In this document: piece by piece, positions 28,236 through 36,952 of the stretch | Position numbering within the stretch: the stretch's first letter is position 1 | Layout: each line of letters opens with the position of its first letter | Origin: Embleya scabrispora | Lineage (GTDB): Bacteria; Actinomycetota; Actinomycetes; Streptomycetales; Streptomycetaceae | Length of the DNA stretch: 64,000 nucleotides | Assembly: GCF_002024165.1 (NCBI RefSeq) | Contig: NZ_MWQN01000001.1 | Location: 6,634,001 to 6,698,000, forward strand | Reading direction: 5' to 3' | Made by a program: the position numbers and the translations under genes | Notes under the pieces: model-generated | Told to the model about the DNA's origin: nothing | The model's database searches: none | Seen by the model: the letters and a program-made list of their open reading frames with translations, nothing else

Positions 28236-28947
28236 GCGTCGGCCGGTCGGCGGCGGCGCGATCGAGGTGGTCGGGCAGATCGGCGAAGTGCCCGATCACC
28301 CCGATCGTGTCGGCCAGACCCCTCGGGCGCCCGGTCGGTGCGACCAGCACGGCGCGCATCCCGTACAGGTGCGGCGCGGTGGCGTCCTTGCTCGGGGTGT
28401 TGCCGACGAACACGATCTCCTCGCGCGGGACGCCGCAGGCGCGTTCGACCTCGGCGTAGAAGTCCGGGTGCGGTTTGCGCAGGCCGATCGCGCAGGAGAG
28501 CACGAGGGCGTCGAAGCAGTCCTCGATGCCCGCCTCGACCAGGGTGCGCCGGCGTACCGACTCGGGTCGCTGGGTGTCGCACGCGAGGACGCAGACCAGA
28601 TCGCCGCGAGCCCGGATGCGCAGCAGCGCCTCGGCGGCCCGGCGGATCACCCGGGAGTCCGGGACCCGCTCGAAAACCGGTTCGAGGGCCGCCTCGGGGT
28701 CCGGGATCCGCGCCCCGCACAACTGTGCGGCCCAGTGGATCTCGGTGGCGAAGGAGGTGTGCGTGTCCCGGACGCGGTCGCCCTCGCGGGTGATCCGGTG
28801 CACGTGGTCGTACGCGGCCACGAAGGTGTCCGGGACGTGCGTGCCCGGCAACTCGCGCAGCACCTCCAGGACGACGCGGCCGTCGGGATTGGGTCCGGGT
28901 ACCGCCAGGGTGTCCCCGAAGTCGACGGCCAGCGCGCGTACGTCCAT
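28201..28947 (-). CDS. HAD-superfamily hydrolase
   Basis: A 248-residue phosphatase-like protein. Motif I is AVDFGDTLAVP, with a Gly between the two aspartates as usual but Thr after the second. Motif III/IV is GLRKPHPDFY and EIVFVGNTPSKD, where Asn replaces the more usual Asp. The ATG at 28947 starts just before motif I. The last 35 bases overlap the convergent isomerase gene. The substrate is unknown; the neighbour suggests a sugar phosphate, but this is speculative. Confidence 0.82.
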   Translation of the reverse strand: MDVRALAVDFGDTLAVPGPNPDGRVVLEVLRELPGTHVPDTFVAAYDHVHRITREGDRVRDTHTSFATEIHWAAQLCGARIPDPEAALEPVFERVPDSRVIRRAAEALLRIRARGDLVCVLACDTQRPESVRRRTLVEAGIEDCFDALVLSCAIGLRKPHPDFYAEVERACGVPREEIVFVGNTPSKDATAPHLYGMRAVLVAPTGRPRGLADTIGVIGHFADLPDHLDRAAADRPTLSGGSPPRAPR

Positions 28948-29054
28948 GCCCGGCCGGTCCCCGGTCCGCGAGCCGCCTACACCGTCCCGCACACCGTCGC
29001 GGCCGGGTCGGTGCGGGCGGCGCCGTCGGCGGGCCTGCGATAACCTGCCGGGCG

Positions 29055-29816
29055 ATGCCGATCTCCCGCCAACCGCTCGCCGAGCCGCCCACCGGCTTGA
29101 GTACGAACACCCGTCACCTGCCCGCCGGGGGCGGGGTGACGGCGCACCGGCACGAGGTGCACCAGGTCGTCTACGCGGGTCGGGGCGTGTTGTCGGTGAG
29201 CACCGACGCCGGCACCTGGGTCGCGCCCGCCACCCGCGCGTTGTGGATCCCGGCCGGCACCCCGCACCGGCATCGCGCGCACGGGCGGACCGTGCTGCAC
29301 GCGGTGGGCATCCCCGCCGGCGCCGAACCGTTGGATCCGGCCCGCCCCGCGGTGCTCGCGGTCGGTCCGCTGCTGCGCGAGTTGATCATCGCCTACAGCC
29401 GCCCCGATTTCGTGGACGCCGACGAGCGGCAACGCCTCCTCGCGGTCCTGCTGGACCGGCTCCGGCACAGCCCCCGGCAGGCGCTGCACCTGCCCACCGG
29501 CCGGGATCCGCGCCTGGTGGCGGTCTGCGCGCTGCTGCGGGCCGATCCCGCCGACCAGCGCACCCTGGCCGCCCTGGGCGCGGCGGTGGGGGCGGGCGAG
29601 CGCACGCTGACCCGGCTGTTCGCGGCCGAGACGGGCATGACGTTCCCGCAGTGGCGCACCCAGGCCCGCCTGCACCACGCCCTGGTCCTGCTCGCCGAGG
29701 ACGTACCCGTGACCACGGTGGCGCACCGCTGCGGGTGGTCCTCGGCGAGCGCGTTCATCGACGTCTTCCGGCGCGCCTTCGGCCACACTCCGGGGGCGCA
29801 CCGCGCGTGGGGATGA
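29055..29816 (+). CDS. AraC-family regulator with cupin sensor (NimR-like)
   Basis: A 253-residue regulator. An N-terminal cupin (VTAHRHEVHQVVYAGRGVLS, then TRALWIPAGTPHRHRAHG) precedes the C-terminal double HTH (LAALGAAVGAGERTLTRLF and TTVAHRCGWSSASAFIDVFR). This domain order matches NimR/RipA-like repressors that control adjacent MFS genes, but no transporter is adjacent here. The cupin histidines HRHE and HRHRAH could bind metal. Confidence 0.88.
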   Translation: MPISRQPLAEPPTGLSTNTRHLPAGGGVTAHRHEVHQVVYAGRGVLSVSTDAGTWVAPATRALWIPAGTPHRHRAHGRTVLHAVGIPAGAEPLDPARPAVLAVGPLLRELIIAYSRPDFVDADERQRLLAVLLDRLRHSPRQALHLPTGRDPRLVAVCALLRADPADQRTLAALGAAVGAGERTLTRLFAAETGMTFPQWRTQARLHHALVLLAEDVPVTTVAHRCGWSSASAFIDVFRRAFGHTPGAHRAWG

Positions 29817-29834
29817 GCCGCCGGTCGCCGTCGT

Positions 29835-30521
29835 TCAGTTGCGTACGCCCGGCAGACCGGCGACGAACGACGCGAACGCGGACGGGTTGCGGGTCTGGGT
29901 GAGCACCCGGCCCGGCCCGGTGAAGTCGAAGACCAGACCCTCGCCGGAGGCGACCGAGGCGATCGTGCGCCCGCGCGCGGCCCGACGGGTGGTGAAGGTG
30001 ATGGTCGGCGCGTAGGCCACCACATGGCCCGTGTCGATCACGACCTGCTCGCCCGCCTCCAGATCCAGCACGTCCAGCGCGCCGTAGCAGCCCAGGATCA
30101 CCTCGCCCTGCCCGGACGCGTGCACGAGGAACCCGCCCTCGCCGCCGACCAGGTTGCGCAGCCCGCCCCACCGGGTGTCGATCTGCACCCCGGCCGAGTT
30201 GGCCAGCCAACTGGTGCGGGTGAGCAGGAACTCGGGCACCTCGGGGGTGAGCGTGACGTTGGCGATGTCGCCGGGCAGGGCGGTGGCCACGTCGACCCAC
30301 CCGCCCCGCGCGGGCGCGGTGAACGTGGTCTGGAAGAACGACTCCCCGCCCAGCACGCTGCGTTTGAGGCCGCGCATGAGGCCGCCCTCGACCTTGGCGG
30401 AGATCTCCACGCCCGCGCTGTGCGCCATCATCGCGCCGGATTCGGCCCGCATCGCCTCGCCCGGATCGAGCAGGCAGCGCGCGGCGGCGAAGGCGGGACC
30501 GTGTCTGACTTCGACTCTCAT
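29835..30521 (-). CDS. AIM24/TIGR00266-family protein
   Basis: A 228-residue all-beta protein of the TIGR00266 (AIM24) family: RCLLDPGEAMRAESGAMMAH, then GGESFFQTTFTA, and the ending RNPSAFASFVAGLPGVRN. Family members are found in bacteria and mitochondria and are linked to membrane organisation, with no enzymatic role established. The ATG at 30521 is the usual family start. It stands alone between an AraC gene and a CorC pair. Confidence 0.9.
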   Translation of the reverse strand: MRVEVRHGPAFAAARCLLDPGEAMRAESGAMMAHSAGVEISAKVEGGLMRGLKRSVLGGESFFQTTFTAPARGGWVDVATALPGDIANVTLTPEVPEFLLTRTSWLANSAGVQIDTRWGGLRNLVGGEGGFLVHASGQGEVILGCYGALDVLDLEAGEQVVIDTGHVVAYAPTITFTTRRAARGRTIASVASGEGLVFDFTGPGRVLTQTRNPSAFASFVAGLPGVRN

Positions 30522-30614
30522 GCGGCGAACGTGACACGCCCCGCCCCCGGCGCCCGACCAAAGCAACCCGACCGGCCGACCGGCATCACCCGATCGGGTC
30601 CGGCCGGGGCGCGC

Positions 30615-31682
30615 TCACGCGGCTCTGGCGCCCAGCACGCTGCCGAGGAGGTCGTCCAGGCCGACCAGGCCCAGGAGGGTGCCGTCGGCGGCGTGCACCA
30701 GGGCCAGCGACGCGCGGCGTTCCTGGAGGGCGGCCACGGCGCGCTGGATCGGGGTGTCCACGGTGAGGGTGAGCACCGCGGTGGCCAGTTCGCCGGCGGT
30801 GTTCCCGGACGCCTGGGTGCGCGAGGTGAGCACCTTGCGGATGTGCACCACCCCGAACAGCGTGCCGTCCCCGCTCCGCACGAGCAGCCGGTTGCGACCG
30901 TTGCGGCGGGAGACCGCGGCGATCTCCTCCGGCCCCGCGTCGGCCGGCACCGAGTCGATCTCGGCGGTCGGCACGATCAGCCGGGCCAGCGGCTCGGTGT
31001 GCGTGCGCAGCGTGCCCGAGAGCACGTCGTGCGAGGCGTTGTCGATCAGGCCGAGCCGGCGGGACTCGCCCACCAGGCGGCGCAGCCCCTCGGCGTCCTT
31101 GGGGTGCGACAACTCGTCCTTGGGGTCGATCCGGGCCAGCCGCAGGATCGCGTTGCTGACCCCGTTCATCGCGCGCAGCAGCGGCCGCACCACGCGCGTG
31201 TAGCCGCGGAAGGACGGGGCCAGGACCAGCGCCACCTTCTCGGGGCCGGCGATCGCCCACGACTTGGGCGCCATCTCGCCCAGCACCATGTGCAGGATCA
31301 CCACGACCACCAGCGCGATCGCGAACGCCACCGCGTGCCCCGCCGCGGCCGGCATGCCGACGGCGTCGAAGAGCGGGTCGAGCATGGTGGCGATGGCCGG
31401 CTCGGACACGATGCCCAGGCCCAGCGAACACATGGTGATGCCCAACTGGGCACCGGCCAGCATCAGGGACAACTCCCGTACGCCCGCCAGCGCCGACTTG
31501 GCGCCGCGCTTGCGCTCGGCGGCCAGCGCCTCCAGGCGGTGCCGCCGCGCGGCGACCATCGCGAACTCGGCGGCGACGAAGAAGGCGTTGCCCACGAGCA
31601 GCGCGACCGTGACGGCCAGGGCCGGCCACAGGCCCAGCTCCATCGAGCCCAGGCCGCCACCGGAGGCCAGGGACGGGGTCAT
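30615..31682 (-). CDS. CorC/HlyC-family CNNM-CBS membrane protein (second of a pair)
   Basis: A 355-residue protein with three or four helices of a CNNM/DUF21 domain (ALLVGNAFFVAAEFAMVAAR, MLAGAQLGITMCSLGLG, HMVLGEMAPKSWAI) and two CBS domains (from about residue 215). The C-terminal CorC_HlyC domain is missing, unlike in its partner. The family has been linked to Mg2+ or Co2+ efflux. Its ATG overlaps the stop of the upstream paralogue by 4 bases, so the two are likely made together and may form a heteromeric transporter. Confidence 0.9.
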   Translation of the reverse strand: MTPSLASGGGLGSMELGLWPALAVTVALLVGNAFFVAAEFAMVAARRHRLEALAAERKRGAKSALAGVRELSLMLAGAQLGITMCSLGLGIVSEPAIATMLDPLFDAVGMPAAAGHAVAFAIALVVVVILHMVLGEMAPKSWAIAGPEKVALVLAPSFRGYTRVVRPLLRAMNGVSNAILRLARIDPKDELSHPKDAEGLRRLVGESRRLGLIDNASHDVLSGTLRTHTEPLARLIVPTAEIDSVPADAGPEEIAAVSRRNGRNRLLVRSGDGTLFGVVHIRKVLTSRTQASGNTAGELATAVLTLTVDTPIQRAVAALQERRASLALVHAADGTLLGLVGLDDLLGSVLGARAA

Positions 31683-33115
31683 GCGGTCACCTCTGTGGTG
31701 CGTGTGTCGTGTCCGGAGCGCCGATCGGCGCTCCATTCGGGGATCTCGCGGGGGAACGCGGGCTCGGAGGTCAGCACTCGGAGCCGGACCAGGGCCGGCA
31801 CGTGCCGCTCGACCGCCAGCACCTCGATCTCGGTGTAGCGGATCGGCTCGTCGTCCTCCTCGGCCGAGCGCCCGGCGCGGACCTCGTCGGGGTCGGGGAC
31901 CCGGATCCGGTCGCCCACCTCGGGCAGCCGACCCAGGTGCGCGATGACCAGACCGCCGAGGGTGTCGTACGGCCCGTCGGGCAACTCGGCGCCGACGATC
32001 CGCTCGGTCTCGTCCACCCGCAGTCCGGCGTCCAGGCGCCACCAGCCGTCCTCCGGCTCGGTGTCGACGGGGTCCTCGTCGTCGCTCTCGTCGGCGATCT
32101 CGCCGACCAGTTCCTCGGCCACGTCCTCGTAGGTGACGATCCCGGCGAGTCCGCCGTGCTCGTCCAGGACGACCGCGAACTCCTCGTTGGCGGCCCGCAG
32201 TTGTTCGAGCAGCGAGGCCAGCCCGGCGGTGTCGGGGACGAGCAGCGCGGGTCGGGCGATGGATCCGGCGGTGACGTGCGCGGCGTCCTCGGGGGCCACC
32301 TCGAGCAGGCAGGCCACGCCGACCACGCCCAGAACGTCGTCGACCCGCTCGCCGACCACGGGGTAGTGCGAGTGGCCGCACTCGGCGACCAATTCGATCA
32401 GCTCGGCGGCGGTGGTCTCGGCGCGCACCCGGACCACGTCCGGTCGCGGCACCATCACCTGGTCCACGGTCAGGTCGCCGAACGCGATCGCGCGGCGCAG
32501 GATCCCGGACAGACCGGGGTCGAGGTCGCCGTCGCGGCCGGCCTCGTCGACGATGTGCGCCAATTCCTCGGTGGTGGCCCCGCCGTGCAACTCCTCGACC
32601 GGTTCGATGCCGATCGAGCGCACGATGCGGTTGGCCAGGGTGTCGAACAGCCGGATCAGCGGGCCGGCGACCTTCAGGTACACCAGGGTGGGCCGGCCCA
32701 GCAGGACGGCGACGCGCTCCGGTTCGGCGATGCCCCAGTTCTTCGGGACCAGCTCGCCCAGCACCATCTGGATGGCGGTGGCGACCGCGAAGCCGAGGAC
32801 GAGGGAGATCACCGGGACGGCGCCGTCGGGCACCGAGACCAGTTCGAGGAGGGGGGAGATCACGGCGGCCAGCGCGGGCTCGGCGATGAAACCGACCAGC
32901 AGGGCCGTCACGGTGATGCCCAGCTGGGCACCCGACAACATGAACGACAGTCGCCCCATCACGGTCATCGCCCGGGCCGCGGCCTTGTCACCGGCCTCCG
33001 CGCGACGGCGCAGCAGGCTCCGGTCGGCCGCCACGTAGGCGAATTCCTGGGCGACGAAGAAACCGGTACCGAGGGTCAGCACGACGATCGCGGCTATGCC
33101 CAGTGCCGCGGTCAT
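31679..33115 (-). CDS. CorC/HlyC-family CNNM-CBS protein with C-terminal CorC domain
   Basis: A 478-residue paralogue of the next gene. The CNNM part has FFVAQEFAYVAADRSLLRRR, MLSGAQLGITVTALLVG and MVLGELVPKNWGIAEPERVA. Two CBS domains follow (DQVMVPRPDVVRVR and EFAVVLDEHGGLAGIVTYED), then an acidic linker (ADESDDEDPVDTEPEDGW) and the CorC_HlyC domain (YDTLGGLVIAHLGRLPEVGD). GGGAGG lies 9 bases before the ATG. It is the first of a two-gene operon for divalent metal handling. CorA, a Mg2+ channel family, is encoded 4 kb away. Confidence 0.92.
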   Translation of the reverse strand: MTAALGIAAIVVLTLGTGFFVAQEFAYVAADRSLLRRRAEAGDKAAARAMTVMGRLSFMLSGAQLGITVTALLVGFIAEPALAAVISPLLELVSVPDGAVPVISLVLGFAVATAIQMVLGELVPKNWGIAEPERVAVLLGRPTLVYLKVAGPLIRLFDTLANRIVRSIGIEPVEELHGGATTEELAHIVDEAGRDGDLDPGLSGILRRAIAFGDLTVDQVMVPRPDVVRVRAETTAAELIELVAECGHSHYPVVGERVDDVLGVVGVACLLEVAPEDAAHVTAGSIARPALLVPDTAGLASLLEQLRAANEEFAVVLDEHGGLAGIVTYEDVAEELVGEIADESDDEDPVDTEPEDGWWRLDAGLRVDETERIVGAELPDGPYDTLGGLVIAHLGRLPEVGDRIRVPDPDEVRAGRSAEEDDEPIRYTEIEVLAVERHVPALVRLRVLTSEPAFPREIPEWSADRRSGHDTRTTEVTA

Positions 33116-33661
33116 GAGACCGCCTCCCGGACGTCGCGGCTTCGATCACAGTCTCGGGAGGGACCGGTACTAGGGGGGTCCGTCTCTTGGGCGGACACGC
33201 ACGCTCCTTGCTCAACGGGCAATTCGGGGTCAAACACTTACCACGCCGAACGTATCATCGCGCGCCCTTGTTCCCCTGGGGCGGGCGTTGATGCGGGCGG
33301 GAGGGGTCTGATTCGAACCAGTATCAAAAGATGCTTGGCTTTCCACCCCGCGTCATGACAATCTGTGCGTCCTCGAACACCGTGAGGTGATGAGGGCCCG
33401 TCCGGTGCGTGCGACGCACACACTGCGGCGGGGGAAGTAGCGAAAACCCGCGCCTCCTGCCACAGGCGTCGCGAAGTTCATCCGTACGGGGGAGCGACCC
33501 ACGCCCTCCCGTCCGGAAGATTGGTACCGGGAACCCGCACCGCCGCAATGACGTTGACAACATCAGACGGGGGCAGCGTGTACGACAGCAGCCCTGATCC
33601 GGCCGACGCCGGCTCGCCCGAGGCGCCCGGATCGGACCTCTCAGCGCGCGAGAAGGAGACC
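33116..33661. other. Intergenic region, 546 bases
   Basis: It separates the CorC pair (minus strand) from a small plus-strand gene. No convincing gene is seen. On the minus strand the 5' leader of the CorC operon contains a GGACC/GGTCC dyad near 33157-33180 and could fold, but no known riboswitch signature was recognised. The near-palindrome CTGATTCGAACCAG is at 33308-33321. A TTGACA lies at 33554-33559 inside an imperfect TGACGTTG/CAACATCA dyad. Confidence 0.5.
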
Positions 33662-33865
33662 ATGCCTCGCACACTCGACGACTACGCCGTGTCGCTCGCC
33701 GCGTTGAAGGCCTACGACATCACCGGCGTTCGTCCACGCGACCTCCGCCGATTCCGCGACTTCGGCGAGCTGCCGGAAGGGGTGCCCGAGGCCGTCGTCC
33801 TCCGGGCCCAACGCATCGTCGAGGAGGAGCGGGACCGCCTGCTGCGCCTGACCACCGGCTCGTGA
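33662..33865 (+). CDS. Small hypothetical protein
   Basis: A 67-residue protein of unknown function: MPRTLDDYAVSLAALKAYDI onward, then RRFRDFGELPEGVPEAVVLR and a charged helical end (RIVEEERDRLLR). An excellent AAGGAG lies 5 bases before the ATG at 33662. An in-frame upstream start at 33521 would add a low-complexity Ser/Pro/Asp stretch and is less likely. Third codon positions are strongly G/C. No recognisable domain. Confidence 0.65.
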   Translation: MPRTLDDYAVSLAALKAYDITGVRPRDLRRFRDFGELPEGVPEAVVLRAQRIVEEERDRLLRLTTGS

Positions 33866-34032
33866 CCATCGGCTCCCGACGCGCCGAGTGAGCCGGGACG
33901 AAGGCGCCGGCTCCCCGCCCGCACGGCTGGGGTGAGTCGCCCCTGCGCCGTCCGGGCCGAGCGGGTGCGACCACCGCGATGTGATCGCCCGCTCGTGATG
34001 TCCGGCCGGGTCCGCGGTCGGTGGCGGTTCGC

Positions 34033-34683
34033 CTAGTTGGTTCCGTTGAGGTAGGCCAGAACCGCCAGGACACGACGGTTCGTTTCGTCCGATGTGTCGA
34101 TCGACAGCTTGGCGAAGATGTTCGTGGTGTGCTTGCTCACCGCGCCCTCCGAGACGAACAGGCGGCCCGCGATGGCCGCGTTGGAGCATCCCTCCGCCAT
34201 CAGCTCCAGGACTTCGCGCTCGCGCGGCGTCAGCTGGGCCAGCGGTTTGTCCCGCACGTTGCGGGCGAGCAGCTTCGAGATCACTTCGGGGTCCATCGCG
34301 GTGCCTCCCGACGCGACCCGGCGGACCGCGTCCACGAACTCGTCGGTGTTGAACACGCGGTCCTTGAGCAGATATCCCACCGCGCCGGTGCCGTCCGCGA
34401 GCAACTCGCGGGCGTAGAGCTGTTCGACGTACTGCGACAACACCAGGATCGGCAGGCCCGGGACCTGGCGACGGGCCTCCAGGGCGGCCTGGAGGCCCTC
34501 GTCGGTGAAGGTCGGCGGGAGCCGGACGTCGACCACCGCGACGTCGGGCCTGTGCTGCACCAGGGCCCGGAGCAGTTCGGGCCCGTTGTCCACGGCCGCC
34601 ACGATCTCGAAGCCGTGCGCCTGGAGCAGGCGGACCAACCCGTCCCTCAAAAGGGCGAGGTCTTCCGCGAGGACAAGTCGCAC
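34033..34683 (-). CDS. NarL/LuxR-family response regulator
   Basis: A 216-residue regulator. The receiver domain has phosphoacceptor Asp52 (VAVVDVRLPP) and the switch residues in LSQY and LLKDRVF. The C-terminal LuxR HTH is LTPREREVLELMAEGCSNAA, then SEGAVSKHTTNIFAKL. The GTG start lies inside the 3' end of the kinase gene, a 37-base overlap, so the pair is translationally coupled. Probable DesR-like partner of the adjacent kinase. Confidence 0.93.
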   Translation of the reverse strand: MRLVLAEDLALLRDGLVRLLQAHGFEIVAAVDNGPELLRALVQHRPDVAVVDVRLPPTFTDEGLQAALEARRQVPGLPILVLSQYVEQLYARELLADGTGAVGYLLKDRVFNTDEFVDAVRRVASGGTAMDPEVISKLLARNVRDKPLAQLTPREREVLELMAEGCSNAAIAGRLFVSEGAVSKHTTNIFAKLSIDTSDETNRRVLAVLAYLNGTN

Positions 34684-35963
34684 GGCAGCTCCATGATCAC
34701 AGTCGTCGGGCCGCCCACCGGGGAGTGCAGGGCGAGCGTCCCGTCGAATGTATCGAGTCGGCGCTGGATGCCGCGCAGTCCCGTGCCCTTCATCAGATCG
34801 GCGCCGCCTTCGCCGTCGTCGGTGACCGTGATCCGCAACGTGCCGTCCGTGTACGTGAGATCGATCTCCACGTGCCGGCCGCCGGAGTGTTTGGCCGCGT
34901 TGGTCAGCACCTCGGTGACCGCGAAGTAGGCGGCGGACTCCAGCGGGAGTTCGGGCCGGCCCGGCAGCGAGACGTTGACGTTGACGTCGAGCGGACTCTC
35001 CAGGGCCACCGCGCGCACCGCGTCGGCCAGGCCCCGGTCGGACAACACCGGCGGGTGGATGCCCCGGACCAGGTCGCGCAGTTCGTGCAGTGCCTTCGCG
35101 GACGCCTCGCGGGTCTCGGCGAGCAACACGCGGGCCGCGTCGGGGTCGGTCTTCATCAGCGCCTCGGCGGCGCCCAGGTTCATCCCCATCGCGACCAGGC
35201 GGGCCTGTGCGCCGTCGTGCAGGTCACGCTCGATCCGACGCAGCTCGGCCGCCGAGGCGTCCACCGCGTCGGTCCGACTCTCGGTCAGGTGCTGGACCCG
35301 CAGCGCCAACTCGGCCTGCTTGGTGGGGGCGAGCAGGGACCGGTTCCACAGTCCGTTGACCCGGGCGAACCAGGGCGCGAGGGCGAGGCCGGCGGCCACC
35401 TGGACCAGGCCCCACGGCACCGCGAGGCCGGCCCGCTGCACGCTGTTCACCTTGATGAACGTGTACCACTGCGCGTCGTCGACGTGCCGGTAGGCCACCT
35501 CCCACAGGAACGGCATCAGCACGCCGTGCAGACCGTTGACGATCAGCAACATCGGGAAGCACGCGATCAGCAGGCTCGACGGCAGGTAGAGCAGCGCCCA
35601 CAGCAGGTCCCGCCAGGTGGCCGCCTCGGTGATCATGCGCTTGGTGCGTGCCCACAGCCCGGTCACGCCGCCGCCCGCGGGCAGTCGCCGGTAGGGGGTT
35701 CCGATCGGGACGTGCGCCCAGGAGGCCATGGCGCTTCGGGTCACGTTGGCGGTGGCGCGCAGCAGCAACATCAGGGGGAAGAAGAACAGCAGGCCGACGC
35801 CTATCGGCAGCAGCGCCATGAACACCACGCAGGTGATGAACAGCGCGAGGGCGGGGATCGAGAGGAAGACCAGAGCGAAGCCGCGCCAGGCGCACAGCAG
35901 CGCCCAGCCGAGCCGCCACCGGGTGGCCGGCGGGTCGGCTCTGTGTGGCGTGAGCGTGCTCAT
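34647..35963 (-). CDS. DesK/NarX-type sensor histidine kinase
   Basis: A 438-residue kinase. The N-terminal half has several membrane helices (ALVFLSIPALALFITCVVFM; GVGLLFFFPLMLLLRAT; DLLWALLYLPSSLLIACFPM; AGLAVPWGLVQVAAGLALA), consistent with a Sensor_2-like membrane domain. HisKA_3 follows (RRIERDLHDGAQARLVAMGM), then HATPase_c (VTEVLTNAAKHSGG and TGLRGIQRRLDTFDG). It overlaps the response regulator gene by 37 bases. The cue is probably membrane state, by analogy with DesK; this is inference. Confidence 0.93.
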   Translation of the reverse strand: MSTLTPHRADPPATRWRLGWALLCAWRGFALVFLSIPALALFITCVVFMALLPIGVGLLFFFPLMLLLRATANVTRSAMASWAHVPIGTPYRRLPAGGGVTGLWARTKRMITEAATWRDLLWALLYLPSSLLIACFPMLLIVNGLHGVLMPFLWEVAYRHVDDAQWYTFIKVNSVQRAGLAVPWGLVQVAAGLALAPWFARVNGLWNRSLLAPTKQAELALRVQHLTESRTDAVDASAAELRRIERDLHDGAQARLVAMGMNLGAAEALMKTDPDAARVLLAETREASAKALHELRDLVRGIHPPVLSDRGLADAVRAVALESPLDVNVNVSLPGRPELPLESAAYFAVTEVLTNAAKHSGGRHVEIDLTYTDGTLRITVTDDGEGGADLMKGTGLRGIQRRLDTFDGTLALHSPVGGPTTVIMELPCDLSSRKTSPF

Positions 35964-36091
35964 GGGGTCCTCCCGTGGATCTGCTGTGACCTTCGATGTT
36001 CTCTGCCATCAGTGTGTCGGGCGCCGACCGGGCAGGTCACGGGGGAGGCACCCCGAACCGGGGTGGGCCTGGGCCCACCCCGGAGCCGGGG

Positions 36092-36832
36092 TCAGCCGGC
36101 GATGTCCGACAACAATTCGGCGAGGTCCTTCGGGCGCGAGAACATCGGCCAGTGACCGGTCGGCAGGCCGTGCACCGTGCGCTGCTCGGCCGCGGCGAAC
36201 TCGGCCATGAACGGGTGCCCGGCGGCGATCATGGCCTCGACCTGCTCGGCCGGGAACAGGCAGGTGATCAGGTGGGCCGGCACCCGCAGCCGGGCCGGGT
36301 CGGCGACCTGCTGCGCGCTCGCGGCCACGGCGTACGGCTGGGGCATCGCACGGGCGCGCAGTTCGGCCAGGTCGGTGCCGGACAGTCCGTCGAGCATCGC
36401 CGGGTCGGCGGCCGGGTCCCAGGGGTAGACGTAGCGGCCGTCGCCGCGGGCGGCGACCTCCGCCTCGATCCGGGCCCGCTCCTCGGGCTCCTGGAGGTCG
36501 AGGAGCGAGATGCCGGCGGCCACCGGGCCGGCGTCCACGTAGACGATCCGGGCGATCCGCTCCGGGATCCGGTCCAGCGCCTCGTACGCGGCGAACGCGC
36601 CGCCGGAGTGGGCGGCCAGGACCACGTCGGTGAGGTCGCGCGTGGTGATCTCGTCGATCAGGGCCCGGGACTGCGCGGCCAGGTCGACGCCCGTCCCGTC
36701 GGTGCGGTCGGGCTCCAGGCCGGGCAGGGTGACCGCGACGACCTCGTGGCCGGCGGCCCGCAGCGATTCGGCGACCCGGTCCCAGGCCCACGCGCCGAGC
36801 CAGTAGCCGGGCACGAGAACGATGTTCGCCAT
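36092..36832 (-). CDS. Alpha/beta hydrolase
   Basis: A 246-residue alpha/beta fold hydrolase: VLVPGYWLGAWAWDRVA (oxyanion strand), nucleophile elbow AAHSGGAF with Ser, acid region in the second half, and His near the end in GLPTGHWPMFSRP. It resembles the small esterase/salicylate-binding-protein-2 type group in organisation. The substrate is unknown. No operon partner. Confidence 0.87.
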   Translation of the reverse strand: MANIVLVPGYWLGAWAWDRVAESLRAAGHEVVAVTLPGLEPDRTDGTGVDLAAQSRALIDEITTRDLTDVVLAAHSGGAFAAYEALDRIPERIARIVYVDAGPVAAGISLLDLQEPEERARIEAEVAARGDGRYVYPWDPAADPAMLDGLSGTDLAELRARAMPQPYAVAASAQQVADPARLRVPAHLITCLFPAEQVEAMIAAGHPFMAEFAAAEQRTVHGLPTGHWPMFSRPKDLAELLSDIAG

Positions 36833-36952
36833 GGTGATGCTCCTCGATCGTGGTTCGGTGTTCGTCCTGCGATCAAGATCCTTCCGGGTGTACCTGACAG
36901 ATCGCGACAGGTTTGATGCCGGGAACGGGACGCGTCGACGGTTCCCGGCGCC

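Noticed and set aside
33116-33300. Magnesium or manganese riboswitch in the CorC leader
   Set aside because: No conserved M-box or yybP-ykoY core was recognised; only generic dyads are present.
33291-33360. tRNA-like GGTTCGAATC stretch on the minus strand
   Set aside because: The T-arm stem does not pair well and there is no D-arm, anticodon arm or acceptor stem.
33549-33565. Second copy of the 33-bp TetR operator near the small gene at 33662
   Set aside because: It shares only part of one arm (GTTGACAAC-TCA with a mismatch) and has shorter spacing, so the likeness may be chance.
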